From the NCBI GenBank assembly GCA_009937425.1, contig JAACFO010000037.1:1-32602 (forward strand): a stretch of 32,602 bases of DNA. The letters run 5' to 3'. Below, one piece after another: positions 15,732-23,642 of the stretch; position 1 is the first letter of the stretch, and the number at the start of each line of letters is the position of its first letter. The position numbers and the translations under genes are program-made. Source of the DNA: Gammaproteobacteria bacterium. Lineage in GTDB: Bacteria; Pseudomonadota; Gammaproteobacteria; HK1. The notes under the pieces were generated by a model. That model worked only from the letters and a program-made list of their open reading frames with translations, was not told where the DNA came from and did no database searches.

Positions 15732-16322
15732 TCAACCGGCCTTCTTGTAGGCGGCTTCCCAACCCCACGTCTGCGGTCGGCCACCGCGCTTCAACACCCG
15801 TTGACGGTAGATGTCGGCGACCATGTCGCCATCTCCGCCCAGCAGTGCCTTGGTCGCACAGAACTCGGCGCACAGCGGCAGCTTACCTTCGGCGATACGG
15901 TTGCGGCCGTACTTCTCGAACTCCGCATCGGAGTTGTTCTCGCCGGGACCGCCCGCACAGAAGGTGCACTTGTCCATCTTTCCGCGGACGCCGAAGGCCT
16001 CCTTCTGTGGATACTGCGGAGCACCGAAAGGGCATGCGTAGAAGCAATACCCACAGCCGATGCAGAGATCCTTGTCGTGCAGGACGATGCCGTCGTCGGT
16101 GGTGTAGAAGCAATCCACCGGACAGACGGCCGCACACGGCGCGTCGGTACAGTGCATGCAGGCCACCGAGATGGATTTCTCCCCCGGTACACCGTCATCC
16201 AGCACCACCACGCGGCGGCGGTTAACGCCCCACGGGACCTCGTTTTCGTTCTTACAGGCGACAACGCAGCCGTTGCATTCGATGCACCGCTCGGCATCAC
16301 AGAGAAACTTCATTCGTGCCAT
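15732..16322 (-). CDS. fdhB: Formate dehydrogenase beta subunit, four [4Fe-4S] clusters
   Basis: This 196-residue electron-transfer subunit links the catalytic subunit to the cytochrome b subunit. Four ferredoxin-type cysteine sets are visible: C13-C16-C19-C23, C55-C58-C63-C67, C87-C90-C93-C97, and C119-C122 with C151-C155. That is the full set for four [4Fe-4S] clusters. It has no C-terminal transmembrane helix, unlike the longer E. coli FdnH, and no signal peptide, so it presumably travels through the Tat channel bound to FdhA. The ATG at 16322 has GAGGAG upstream and lies 13 bp after the fdhA stop. Confidence 0.94.
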   Translation of the reverse strand: MARMKFLCDAERCIECNGCVVACKNENEVPWGVNRRRVVVLDDGVPGEKSISVACMHCTDAPCAAVCPVDCFYTTDDGIVLHDKDLCIGCGYCFYACPFGAPQYPQKEAFGVRGKMDKCTFCAGGPGENNSDAEFEKYGRNRIAEGKLPLCAEFCATKALLGGDGDMVADIYRQRVLKRGGRPQTWGWEAAYKKAG

Positions 16323-16335
16323 GGTGTATCTCCTC

Positions 16336-19224
16336 TCAGACCGCGTCGACCTGACACAGGGTGACCTTGGTCTCCTGCATCTGAGTCACTGAGTCATAGC
16401 CATACGTGAACGCCATGTTACAGGCATCACCCCGAACGAGTGGTGCGGCTCCAGCCGGATATTTATCCAACAGGTCCTCACCAGCGAAGTATCCACCGAA
16501 GTGGAAGGGGGTCCAGACAACACCCGGCGCAACCCGCTGGGTGAGCATCGTCTTGGCCTTGATCTTGTTACCCTCGGGGGTATCGATCCAGACCATCTGG
16601 CCATCCTTCAATCCTCGATCGTTGGCGTCCGCGGGATTGATTTCCACGAACATGTCCTGCTGAAGCTCGGCAAGCCATGCGGTGGAACGCTGCTCCTCGC
16701 CGCCGCCCTCGTACTCCACGAGACGTCCGCTGGTGAAGATGAGCGGGAAGTCCTTGGAGTAATCCGTGGCCTGGATAGACCCGAAACGCGTAGGCAGACG
16801 ATAAAACCGCTTGCGGTCCTCGTAGGTCGCGTACTTGTCCAGCAGGTCCCGCCGCGGCGTGTACAACGGCTCGCGATGCACCGGCACCGGATCCGGGAAA
16901 GTCCAGACGAGCACCCGGGCCTTGGCGTTGCCGAAGGGCGCACAGCCGTGCTTGATGGCGACCCGCTGGATACCGCCGGAAAGGTCGGTTTTCCAGTTCT
17001 TGCCGTCGGCGAGCTTCTTCTCCTCGTCGGTGAGGTCGTCCCACCACCCGAGTTGCTTCAGCATCTTGGCGTCGAACTGCGGATAGCCGTCCTTGATCTC
17101 CGCGCCGACACTGTAGGAGCCCTCGGCGAGAAGGGTCTCGCCGTTGCGCTCCACGCCGAAACGGGCACGGAAGTTCAGCCCACCCTCGGCCACGTGCTTG
17201 CTGGGATCGTAGAGGACCGGAGTACCGGGGTGCCCCATCTCCGGCGTTCCCCAGCAGGGCCACGGCAGGCCGTAGTAGTCGCCGTCCACCGGACCGCCTT
17301 CGGCCTTCAACGTCGTGGTGTTGAAGGTGTGGCGGTTGGCGGCGTGGGCCTTCAGGCGCTCGGGGCTCTGACCCGTGTAGCCGATGGTCCACATGCCGCC
17401 GTTCCACTCGCGGGTGATGTCCTCGATGAGCGGCTCACCGTTGACCACCTTGATGTTCTTGAAAAGCTGCTGGTCGAAGCCCAGCTTCTTCGCGAACTTG
17501 GCGAGGATGATGTGATCCGGCAACGACTCCCACACGGGCTCGATGACCTTGTCGCGCCACTGCAGCGAGCGGTTCGACGCCGTTACCGAGCCATAGGTCT
17601 CGAACTGGGTCGAGGCCGGCAGCAGGTAGATGTTGTCGGTGCGATCGCTCATGACCGCGGCATGGGTCGGGTACGGATCGATGATGACCATCAGATCCAG
17701 CTTCGCCATGGCCTTCTTCATGTCCTCGCCGCGGGTCTGACTGTTGACCGCGTGACCCATGTAGATCATGGCGCGGATGTTGTCCTTCTGGCCGATGTTG
17801 GCCTTGTCCTCGATGACACCATCCACCCAGCGCGACACCGGGATGCCCTTGTAGTTCATGGGCATGATTTCCTTGCCCTTGTCGCCGATCACCTTTTCCT
17901 GGGAGAAGCGGCTCTTCACCCAGTCGAGCTCGACGTCCCAGACCCGCGCCCAGTGTCCCCAGGAACCATTGCTCAGGCCGTAGTAGCCCGGCAGTGAATG
18001 GGACAACACGCAGAAGTCGGTGGCGCCCTGCACGTTGTCATGGCCGCGGAAGATGTTGGCGCCGCCACCGCTCTTACCGATGTTGCCCAGCGCCAGCTGG
18101 AACGCGCAGTAGGAGCGTGTGTTGTTATTGCCGATAGTGTGCTGAGTGCCGCCCATGCACCAGACGATGGTGCCGGGACGATTCTCGGCCATGATCGTCG
18201 CCGCCTTCTTGCAGGTGGCCTCGTCGACGCCCGTGACCTTCTCGGTCTCCGCGGGATTCCACTTGGCGACCTCCTTGCGCACGTCGTCCATACCGTAGAC
18301 ACGCTGGCGGATGTACTCGTCATCCTGCCAGTTGTTCTCGAAGATGTGCCACAGCATGCCCCACATGATGGCGACATCGGTGCCCGGACGGATACGCACG
18401 AAGTGATCCGAGTGCGCGGCCGTGCGCGTATAGCGCGGGTCGATGACGATCATCTTGGCGCCGTTCTCCTTGGCACGCAGGATGTGCTGCATGGCGACCG
18501 GGTGCGCCTCGGCGGCGTTACTGCCGATGAAGAGCATGGCCTTGCAGTTGTGCATGTCGTTGTAGGAGTTGGTCATGGCGCCGTAGCCCCAGGTGTTCGC
18601 GACACCCGCCACGGTGGTGGAGTGGCAGATACGCGCCTGGTGATCGACGTTGTTCGTGCCCCAGAAGGCGGCGAACTTACGGAACAGGTAAGACTGCTCG
18701 TTGCTGTGCTTCGCCGAGCCCAGCCAGTACACGGAATCGGGGCCGGACTGCTCGCGGATCGACAGCAGCTGGTCGCCAATCTCGTCGATGGCGTCGTCCC
18801 AGGACAAGCGCTTCCACTTGCCGGCGACGAGCTTCATGGGGTACTTCGTGCGCCGCGTGCCCATGCCGTGCTCCCGCACCGAGGCACCCTTGGAGCAGTG
18901 ACTACCGAGATTGAAGGGCGAATCGAAGTCCGGCTCCTGGCCGGTCCAGACACCGTTCTGCACCTCGGCGATGACACCGCATCCGACCGAGCAATGGGTG
19001 CAGATACTGCGGCGCAGCTCCGTCTCCACCCCCGCCTTCGGCGCGAATGCGTCGGCTTTCGCCTTGCGCATCATCGTCGCCGGCAGAGCACCGGCCACCG
19101 CCGCACCGCCCATGGTGAGACCGGAACGACGCAGGAACGTGCGTCTGCCAATAGCCTCACCGGGCATGTCTACGGACACGCTGGCGCCGCCGTCGACGTG
19201 ACCATTTTTTCTAATCAACTTCAT
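16336..19224 (-). CDS. fdhA: Formate dehydrogenase catalytic alpha subunit (molybdopterin, Cys-type)
   Basis: This 962-residue molybdo- or tungsto-bis-MGD enzyme oxidises formate to CO2 in the periplasm. A Tat signal (IGRRTFLRRSG, residues 26-36) starts it. The [4Fe-4S] cluster ligands are C75, C78, C82 and C110 (CTHCSVGC and GSHCSKGAS). The active-site metal ligand is Cys200 in RICHSTTVAG, followed by His201 and GYGAMTN; the codon is TGC, so this is not a selenoprotein. The molybdopterin-binding regions continue through GNNNTRSYCAFQLALGNIGKSGGG to the C-terminal domain (about 830-962). Length is typical of FDH-N-like periplasmic enzymes. GGAG precedes the ATG. The large open frames on the opposite strand are GC shadows. 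Confidence 0.97.
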   Translation of the reverse strand: MKLIRKNGHVDGGASVSVDMPGEAIGRRTFLRRSGLTMGGAAVAGALPATMMRKAKADAFAPKAGVETELRRSICTHCSVGCGVIAEVQNGVWTGQEPDFDSPFNLGSHCSKGASVREHGMGTRRTKYPMKLVAGKWKRLSWDDAIDEIGDQLLSIREQSGPDSVYWLGSAKHSNEQSYLFRKFAAFWGTNNVDHQARICHSTTVAGVANTWGYGAMTNSYNDMHNCKAMLFIGSNAAEAHPVAMQHILRAKENGAKMIVIDPRYTRTAAHSDHFVRIRPGTDVAIMWGMLWHIFENNWQDDEYIRQRVYGMDDVRKEVAKWNPAETEKVTGVDEATCKKAATIMAENRPGTIVWCMGGTQHTIGNNNTRSYCAFQLALGNIGKSGGGANIFRGHDNVQGATDFCVLSHSLPGYYGLSNGSWGHWARVWDVELDWVKSRFSQEKVIGDKGKEIMPMNYKGIPVSRWVDGVIEDKANIGQKDNIRAMIYMGHAVNSQTRGEDMKKAMAKLDLMVIIDPYPTHAAVMSDRTDNIYLLPASTQFETYGSVTASNRSLQWRDKVIEPVWESLPDHIILAKFAKKLGFDQQLFKNIKVVNGEPLIEDITREWNGGMWTIGYTGQSPERLKAHAANRHTFNTTTLKAEGGPVDGDYYGLPWPCWGTPEMGHPGTPVLYDPSKHVAEGGLNFRARFGVERNGETLLAEGSYSVGAEIKDGYPQFDAKMLKQLGWWDDLTDEEKKLADGKNWKTDLSGGIQRVAIKHGCAPFGNAKARVLVWTFPDPVPVHREPLYTPRRDLLDKYATYEDRKRFYRLPTRFGSIQATDYSKDFPLIFTSGRLVEYEGGGEEQRSTAWLAELQQDMFVEINPADANDRGLKDGQMVWIDTPEGNKIKAKTMLTQRVAPGVVWTPFHFGGYFAGEDLLDKYPAGAAPLVRGDACNMAFTYGYDSVTQMQETKVTLCQVDAV

Positions 19225-19281
19225 CGCTGTTCTCCTTCGAGTTGAGCGAATACTTCAGATCGCGAAACTGAGGCGCTGCCC

Positions 19282-19494
19282 TCAGTCCCGCGTCGACCGG
19301 TAATACGCCTCGATGTGCGGCGTTATCCGATAACCCTTCGAAGCGTCTTCCGGGACGGCTTTGCCCTGGGACTCCGACGCGACGTCGGCGACCGCGGCAC
19401 CACCCGCCACCGCCACCGTGGCGGCGCCACCGGCGACGGCCGCACGCTTGAGAAAAGCGCGCCGTCCTGTTGCTACCTTCGGTGTCTTACTCAT
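19282..19494 (-). CDS. Formate dehydrogenase-region Tat-signal protein (FdhX-like)
   Basis: This 70-residue protein consists mostly of a twin-arginine signal (GRRAFLKRAAVAGG) and a hydrophobic Ala/Gly/Val stretch, then a short tail KGYRITPHIEAYYRSTRD. It matches the small family annotated as 'formate dehydrogenase region TAT target', found directly upstream of fdhA in this type of operon. GAGGAG precedes the ATG. It is 57 bp from both neighbours. The TPHI-x-x-YY-x-S motif is the conserved part of the family. Its role is not established; it may help membrane or periplasmic assembly of the enzyme. Confidence 0.85.
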   Translation of the reverse strand: MSKTPKVATGRRAFLKRAAVAGGAATVAVAGGAAVADVASESQGKAVPEDASKGYRITPHIEAYYRSTRD

Positions 19495-19551
19495 TTTCTA
19501 CTCCTCACGCGTGATACTCATTCCCGTGGCGTCCCACCGGAATTTTTCGAT

Positions 19552-20193
19552 TCACACCAACATCGTCAGATACTTGGCCTCGAATTCGATGAACTGTTCC
19601 CCGAACTGCCCGACGGCGCGGTAGAAGCGCGCCGTCTCCGCCTTCTGGAGATCCAGGAAAAAGGTCTTCATCCACGGCCCCATGTGGCTCTGGAAGAAGC
19701 GCCGCTGCACATCCACCGAGGTGTCGCCCTCGCTTATCAGCAGACCCATGGTCTCCAGCAGCGCCGCCACGTGATCCTCGGGCTCCTTGATGTCTTCCTG
19801 GCGCTCGAAGCCGAGCTCCGCGAGATCCCTGCGCAGGACCGCCAGGGGCTGGTCCATGAGGAATCCGGTCATATACCAGGAGCCGTAGGGCACGAGCTCC
19901 CCGCGGCTGATGCCCAAGAAGAGATCGTGGTACTCGTCGTCCAGGGCCGGGACGCTGGCCCGCCCGGCGGCCAGGCGCAGAACCTCCCAGGCCGACGCCA
20001 GATCGTCGCCGCCGCCTACCTCGGCGGGGGAGATCCGGGTCAGAAGCTGGATAAGGGACGCGGACGGCGGCGCCGCCAGCAGCGCCCCGAGAAGCCCATA
20101 GGTATTGGCGCGCAGGCGCTCGGCTTCGGGCGCACTGCGTGCCCCCTCACCCATGTCCGTCCTCACCGACGTCGCAACCGCCCCTGCATTCAT
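19552..20193 (-). CDS. TorD/DmsD-family molybdoenzyme chaperone
   Basis: This 213-residue all-helical protein belongs to the TorD family of cytosolic chaperones that bind Tat signals of molybdoenzymes and aid cofactor insertion before export. Diagnostic segments are DDEYHDLFLGISRGELVPYGSWYMTGFLMD and EPEDHVAALLETMGLLI (the E-P-x-D-H motif). Its client is most likely FdhA, encoded two genes downstream. The ATG at 20193 has a weak ribosome site; an in-frame ATG at 20154 is preceded by GGTGAGG and is equally possible. It begins the fdh structural transcript, 33 bp after a predicted sigma-54-type promoter start. Confidence 0.9.
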   Translation of the reverse strand: MNAGAVATSVRTDMGEGARSAPEAERLRANTYGLLGALLAAPPSASLIQLLTRISPAEVGGGDDLASAWEVLRLAAGRASVPALDDEYHDLFLGISRGELVPYGSWYMTGFLMDQPLAVLRRDLAELGFERQEDIKEPEDHVAALLETMGLLISEGDTSVDVQRRFFQSHMGPWMKTFFLDLQKAETARFYRAVGQFGEQFIEFEAKYLTMLV

Positions 20194-20236
20194 TCTTTAT
20201 TTTGTGCCAGGTAATGTTTCGATCCTCTTATAGGCA

Positions 20237-20252
20237 GGCAATTCCCGTGCCC
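20237..20252 (-). promoter_or_regulatory. Sigma-54-type promoter for torD-fdhABC
   Basis: On the minus strand GGGCACG-GGAA-TTGCC matches the consensus TGGCACG-N4-TTGCW at 10 of 12 fixed positions and keeps GG-N10-GC. The predicted start, near 20226, gives a 33-base leader to the first torD ATG. Confidence 0.6.
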
Positions 20253-20332
20253 GGGCCGCCGAGGGTATAACGGCAAATAGGATGGAATCCGACCATGTCG
20301 CCGTGGTCACCAGCCCGGGCGCCCGGCCCCGC

Positions 20333-20349
20333 TGGGTCAAATTATCCCA
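20333..20349. promoter_or_regulatory. 17-bp candidate activator site upstream of torD promoter
   Basis: TGGGTCAAATTATCCCA is an imperfect dyad (TGGG...CCCA) centred about 115 bp upstream of the predicted torD start. It shares 13 of 17 bases with the site upstream of the tup promoter. No gene is seen in 20194-20399. Confidence 0.5.
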
Positions 20350-20399
20350 CCATGGGACCCTCTGGCCCAACAGGCCCGCATCTAGGCCGGCTTCGACGA

Positions 20400-22157
20400 T
20401 CAGGCGTCGTCATGAGCATCCAGGAGACCGCCGCCGTCCTTGAACATATCCTTGACCCGACAGTCTTCGCACATCTCCAGTCGTTTTACCGCCTCCGGCT
20501 TCTGGAACATCCAGTGTCCGGAGAGCTTCTCACGCATGCTCTCGATGACCCGGGTGGTAGCGAAGGGCTTACCGCAACTCACACAGTGAAAGGGCTTGTC
20601 CTCGTTGAGGACCCGGGTGGCGCGGCGCAGCCGGGGATCGTAGACGAAGCGCGTGTGCCGCTGGATCGCATCTTCGGGACAGGCGCTCTCGCACAGGCCG
20701 CATTGGACACAGTTCCACTCGATGAAATTCAACTTCGGCTCGCTGCCGCCGTCGCTGAGCGCCGACGCCGGACATACCGATACGCAGGCCATGCACAAGG
20801 TGCAGGTTTTGTCGTTTACCAGTAACTCGCCGAAGGGCGCCCCGGCGGGTAGCGGCGCCGTCTCTGCCGGTGCTGGAGCCTGTTCGTAAAGATGTTCCAC
20901 CGCCAGACGAATATTGGTGCGCTTCTCGTTCTGGGGTTGAAAGGTGGCGGCCTCCAGGGCCTGGCCCGTCGACGCCTCGCCCAGAGCGCTCATCAGTGCC
21001 GCCTCGTCTGAGGCTTCCCGAAGACGAATCCCATCGGGATCGTGGCCCATGCCCTGGAGAATGGCGGCGGCAAACAGCCGTTGCTCCTCGAGCTCCCGGC
21101 GCACCGATGGCGGCGTGCCGGGCATGCACAGCATGGTCACGGCAACGGCGCCGTAAGCCAGGGCGCAAAGCCACACGTCCATCCCAAGTGCGCCGATTTC
21201 CTCGACTTCGCAGGGGATAATGTTCTCGGGTAAGGACTCGGCATGCTGGCGCAGCCATTCACGTCCGCTGTCGCCGTCGTAGACAAGCACCTGCGCGGCC
21301 AGGCCTCCCGACTGGTAATAATCCGCCAACACCCTTCGCAGACTGGCGAGCAGATCGCCGGCCAGGGGAAACGCGTAGCTGATAGCGCCGGAAGGACAAG
21401 CCGTCGCACAGCTGCCGCCTCCCTGACAAAGATAAGGGTTGACCTCGATACACTCACCGGCACTGCTGATGGCCAGGGTGGGACAGGCGTCGATGCAGCG
21501 CGTGCAGGCACGAATGCCGCTGGCGCCGTGGGCGCAGATGTCGGGGTTGTAATTGAAGTAACGGGGCTTGTCGAATTCGCCCACCAGCTCCGGGATCTCT
21601 GCCAGAGCGCGCTCCAGGGCCTCGCCGTCCGTTCCCGGTGCGAAGTAACCCGGCGGCAGCATCTCGCATTCCAGCTGTGCCGGTTCACCGAGGTCCAGAA
21701 CAATGTCGAAGGGTTTGTGTGCGGTGAGCAGCGATGGTGCGATATCCACCACCTCGCCCCCTACCCGGCCCTTTACGGTGAACTGGCCGAGATAGCCCGA
21801 AACGCCCGCCAGCGCCGCGTAAATACTGCGGGTGGAACCGCCTTCACCAGAACCACCGGCGGCGTCGGCGATGGCGCCAGGTTGTGACGCGTCGTCGACC
21901 CGGGGAATCAATAAGGTGCACTTGAGGGTCTCGCCCAGGCGCGTAACAAGTTCCTCGCCCACCTCTCGGTTGGCGATAATGGCAACACTCCCCGCGGATG
22001 TGTAGGCGACCAGCGACGTGGGGGTACGGTCATCCCAGGAATCGGCCATGAGCGCGGCGCTGCGGGCCTGACCGTCGGCGCTGCGTTCAGGCAGGCGGCA
22101 GCCGAGCCGCTGCTCCAGCTCCGTGACAGACAGGCCGGCTGACTTCACGGCACTCAT
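20400..22157 (-). CDS. Ferredoxin-like 4Fe-4S protein of the FDH locus
   Basis: This 585-residue protein carries two pairs of [4Fe-4S] sites: C208/C218-x2-C221-x3-C225 and C244/C250/C254 near the middle, then C452-x2-C455-x2-C458-x3-C462 and C483-x2-C486-x2-C489-x3-C493. The last 65 residues add a zinc-ribbon-like C525-x2-C528...C563-x2-C566. A region between the pairs (about 290-420) has no recognised motif. There is no signal peptide, so it is cytosolic. This family typically lies between DUF3306 and torD in FDH operons and is presumed to help supply electrons or sulfur during maturation; that is not demonstrated. Its ATG overlaps the DUF3306 stop by 4 bp. Confidence 0.82.
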   Translation of the reverse strand: MSAVKSAGLSVTELEQRLGCRLPERSADGQARSAALMADSWDDRTPTSLVAYTSAGSVAIIANREVGEELVTRLGETLKCTLLIPRVDDASQPGAIADAAGGSGEGGSTRSIYAALAGVSGYLGQFTVKGRVGGEVVDIAPSLLTAHKPFDIVLDLGEPAQLECEMLPPGYFAPGTDGEALERALAEIPELVGEFDKPRYFNYNPDICAHGASGIRACTRCIDACPTLAISSAGECIEVNPYLCQGGGSCATACPSGAISYAFPLAGDLLASLRRVLADYYQSGGLAAQVLVYDGDSGREWLRQHAESLPENIIPCEVEEIGALGMDVWLCALAYGAVAVTMLCMPGTPPSVRRELEEQRLFAAAILQGMGHDPDGIRLREASDEAALMSALGEASTGQALEAATFQPQNEKRTNIRLAVEHLYEQAPAPAETAPLPAGAPFGELLVNDKTCTLCMACVSVCPASALSDGGSEPKLNFIEWNCVQCGLCESACPEDAIQRHTRFVYDPRLRRATRVLNEDKPFHCVSCGKPFATTRVIESMREKLSGHWMFQKPEAVKRLEMCEDCRVKDMFKDGGGLLDAHDDA

Positions 22158-22906
22158 GGGCGCTCGTCGCCGACGTCCCTGGGGCGCAGCTTTGCGTGGC
22201 CCGCCGAGGGCGTGGTGCCGGGCTCCCTGGTCACTCCGGGCTCGGGCTCGGGCTCGGTCTCGGGTTTGGGTTCGGGTTCGGGTTCGGCGGCGGCCAGCTG
22301 CTCCGGGGTGGAGCTATCCTCGGCGATCTCCTCCGGCTCATGCCCGGTGTCCTGTTCATCGGCTTTATCCGACGCTTGGGTTCCGACGTCCGGCGATCCG
22401 CGATCCGGCTCATGGTTTGCCGCAGCCTCCCGGGCGCGCTCGGCTTCGCGCTCCATCTGGCCGCGCATGTCCGAAGTGATGATATCTCCCAGCGCCTCGA
22501 AGTTTCTGAAATCATCGTCGTAGTCATCCAGACCGTCGACGATGTTGAAAATCGGGCTGTGAAAGAATTTTTTCAGTGCCGCCTTCTTTACCGCCTGGGT
22601 CACTTTCGGCGAAAAGAATCCGCTCATGTCGGTATTCTCGTCGATACTGCTCACCGGCGGCATGTCCTCATCGGTGAGGTCGGCTCGGGCATCCTGCTCG
22701 TCTACGCCCGCGGCTGGCGTATCCGCGTTCGACGGCGCGGCGTTTGCCCGCTCCTGTGCTTCCAGGGAAGTCTCGCCAGCCCCAGCGTCGGGATCGCCCC
22801 CGGTGCGCGCGGCAGCCTTGCGCCGCGCCCAACGGCTCAAGAAGGCGTCACCAGCGTCTGCGGACTCAGTGTCGGACTGGTCCGTCGTACTCGGTCGCTT
22901 CGACAT
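22154..22906 (-). CDS. DUF3306 family protein
   Basis: This 250-residue protein fits DUF3306, a family found in FDH operons of proteobacteria. The N-terminus has the FLSRWARRKAA motif, and the conserved core is FSPKVTQAVKKAALKKFFHS and NIVDGLDDYDDDF (about 95-130). The C-terminal third is low complexity and acidic, including a Glu-Pro repeat at about residues 206-225 encoded by hexanucleotide repeats (22236-22288). No signal or membrane segment. AAGGA precedes the ATG, which lies inside the end of the DUF3305 gene (41-bp overlap). Function is unknown; a maturation role is inferred from location. Confidence 0.85.
   Translation of the reverse strand: MSKRPSTTDQSDTESADAGDAFLSRWARRKAAARTGGDPDAGAGETSLEAQERANAAPSNADTPAAGVDEQDARADLTDEDMPPVSSIDENTDMSGFFSPKVTQAVKKAALKKFFHSPIFNIVDGLDDYDDDFRNFEALGDIITSDMRGQMEREAERAREAAANHEPDRGSPDVGTQASDKADEQDTGHEPEEIAEDSSTPEQLAAAEPEPEPKPETEPEPEPGVTREPGTTPSAGHAKLRPRDVGDERP
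22236..22288. repeat. Degenerate GGGYTC hexanucleotide tandem repeat
   Basis: About eight imperfect copies of GGGCTC/GGGTTC in tandem encode the Glu-Pro run of the DUF3306 protein on the minus strand. Because the unit is six bases, copy changes would alter length without shifting frame. Confidence 0.7.
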
Positions 22907-23429
22907 TTTTTGATTCCTTGGCCCACTGCTGACGTTTGCGCTTCTTTTTCTGTGCCGGGACGTAATTGTCGAGCACGAATCGTTCCACCCACTGGTGTGC
23001 CTGCTCGGGCATGGGCACCGAGTACACCCGATCGTCGATTTCCATGTGGCCCGTAGCTTCCTGTTGATCGGCGGTTACCAATACGGGATGGAGACTTTCC
23101 GGGCCGTCCTCGTCTTCATCCATGTTGCAGATGACGTACAGGTACGGCGTTTCGCTCATGAGGTTGTACCAGTAACTTTCGCAGGCATCTTTAAAGAGCG
23201 ACAGCGTGAGTCCCGACCACAGATAGCGCCGGCACTCGGCGTCCTCGTGCACCAGGGTCGAATTGGCCGCGTCGCTGACCACGTCCTCGCCGGCCACGAC
23301 CGCCACTGCCTCCCACTGTTCCTCCACCCAACGGCCACTGCGCGCCTGCCGGCACTCTACCAACACCATCACCGGTATCTGCGAGGGCGGTTTCGATGGG
23401 GTGGCCTGGTCCTGGGGCGTTTCGGACAT
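22866..23429 (-). CDS. DUF3305 family protein
   Basis: This 187-residue protein matches the DUF3305 pattern: [27 protein letters not shown] near the N-terminus, [37 protein letters not shown] in the middle and an ending rich in Lys/Arg ([10 protein letters not shown]). The family accompanies DUF3306, the ferredoxin-like protein and FDH genes; its function is unknown. The ATG at 23429 has GGAG upstream; a longer form from 23567 would run through the predicted promoter. It is the first gene of a three-gene unit and overlaps the DUF3306 gene by 41 bp. Confidence 0.85.
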   Translation of the reverse strand: MSETPQDQATPSKPPSQIPVMVLVECRQARSGRWVEEQWEAVAVVAGEDVVSDAANSTLVHEDAECRRYLWSGLTLSLFKDACESYWYNLMSETPYLYVICNMDEDEDGPESLHPVLVTADQQEATGHMEIDDRVYSVPMPEQAHQWVERFVLDNYVPAQKKKRKRQQWAKESKNVEATEYDGPVRH

Positions 23430-23460
23430 GCGCTGTCTCCACGATTGGGTACGAGAGTGA

Positions 23461-23476
23461 AGCAAGTAACATACCA
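23461..23476 (-). promoter_or_regulatory. Sigma-54-type promoter for DUF3305-DUF3306-ferredoxin unit
   Basis: On the minus strand TGGTATG-TTAC-TTGCT keeps GG-N10-GC, a perfect -12 block and 5 of 7 bases of the -24 block. The predicted start, near 23450, leaves a leader of about 21 bases containing the GGAG ribosome site. Confidence 0.55.
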
Positions 23477-23508
23477 CGGGGGCGCAGCCAGGCGCCCTCC
23501 CGCCGGGA

Positions 23509-23546
23509 CTGCGCAAATCGGGACGCGGGTGGCGCAAATTGGACCA
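23509..23546. promoter_or_regulatory. Tandem 17-bp candidate activator sites, 21 bp apart
   Basis: TGGCGCAAATTGGACCA (23530-23546) matches the tup-upstream site at 13 of 17 bases and the torD-upstream site at 12. A weaker copy at 23509-23525 shares GCGCAAAT and lies exactly 21 bp (two helical turns) away. They lie between the two divergent predicted promoters. Confidence 0.5.
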
Positions 23547-23559
23547 AAGCACCGTTGGT

Positions 23560-23576
23560 TGCGACAATATGTCGCA
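23560..23576. promoter_or_regulatory. Perfect dyad TGCGACA-N3-TGTCGCA
   Basis: This 17-bp perfect inverted repeat lies about midway between the divergent DUF3305 and moaA starts. Seven-base arms with a three-base centre resemble sites of NtrC-family activators in layout, and the GCGAC/GTCGC arms resemble RegA/PrrA-type sites. A half-site (GCGACA) also occurs at 30569-30574 upstream of tupA. Confidence 0.55.
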
Positions 23577-23642
23577 GCCAAGGGATGGCCAGTATCTGGG
23601 CTTTCGGGCCGCGGGCCACGCCCGGCGCCGCCACCCGGCCCT

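Noticed and set aside
18610-18640. Selenocysteine in the FdhA active site
   Set aside because: The active-site codon for residue 200 is TGC (Cys), with no in-frame TGA in the 962-residue frame.
16501-19245. Two long plus-strand open frames (498 and 415 residues)
   Set aside because: Both are antisense to fdhA and arise from high GC at third codon positions; the products are His/Val/Leu-rich with no recognisable motif.
20204-20219. TGGCAC just upstream of torD as a -24 element
   Set aside because: On the minus strand the required -12 GC is absent (AG at that spacing) and the start codon is immediately downstream. The element at 20237-20252 fits much better.
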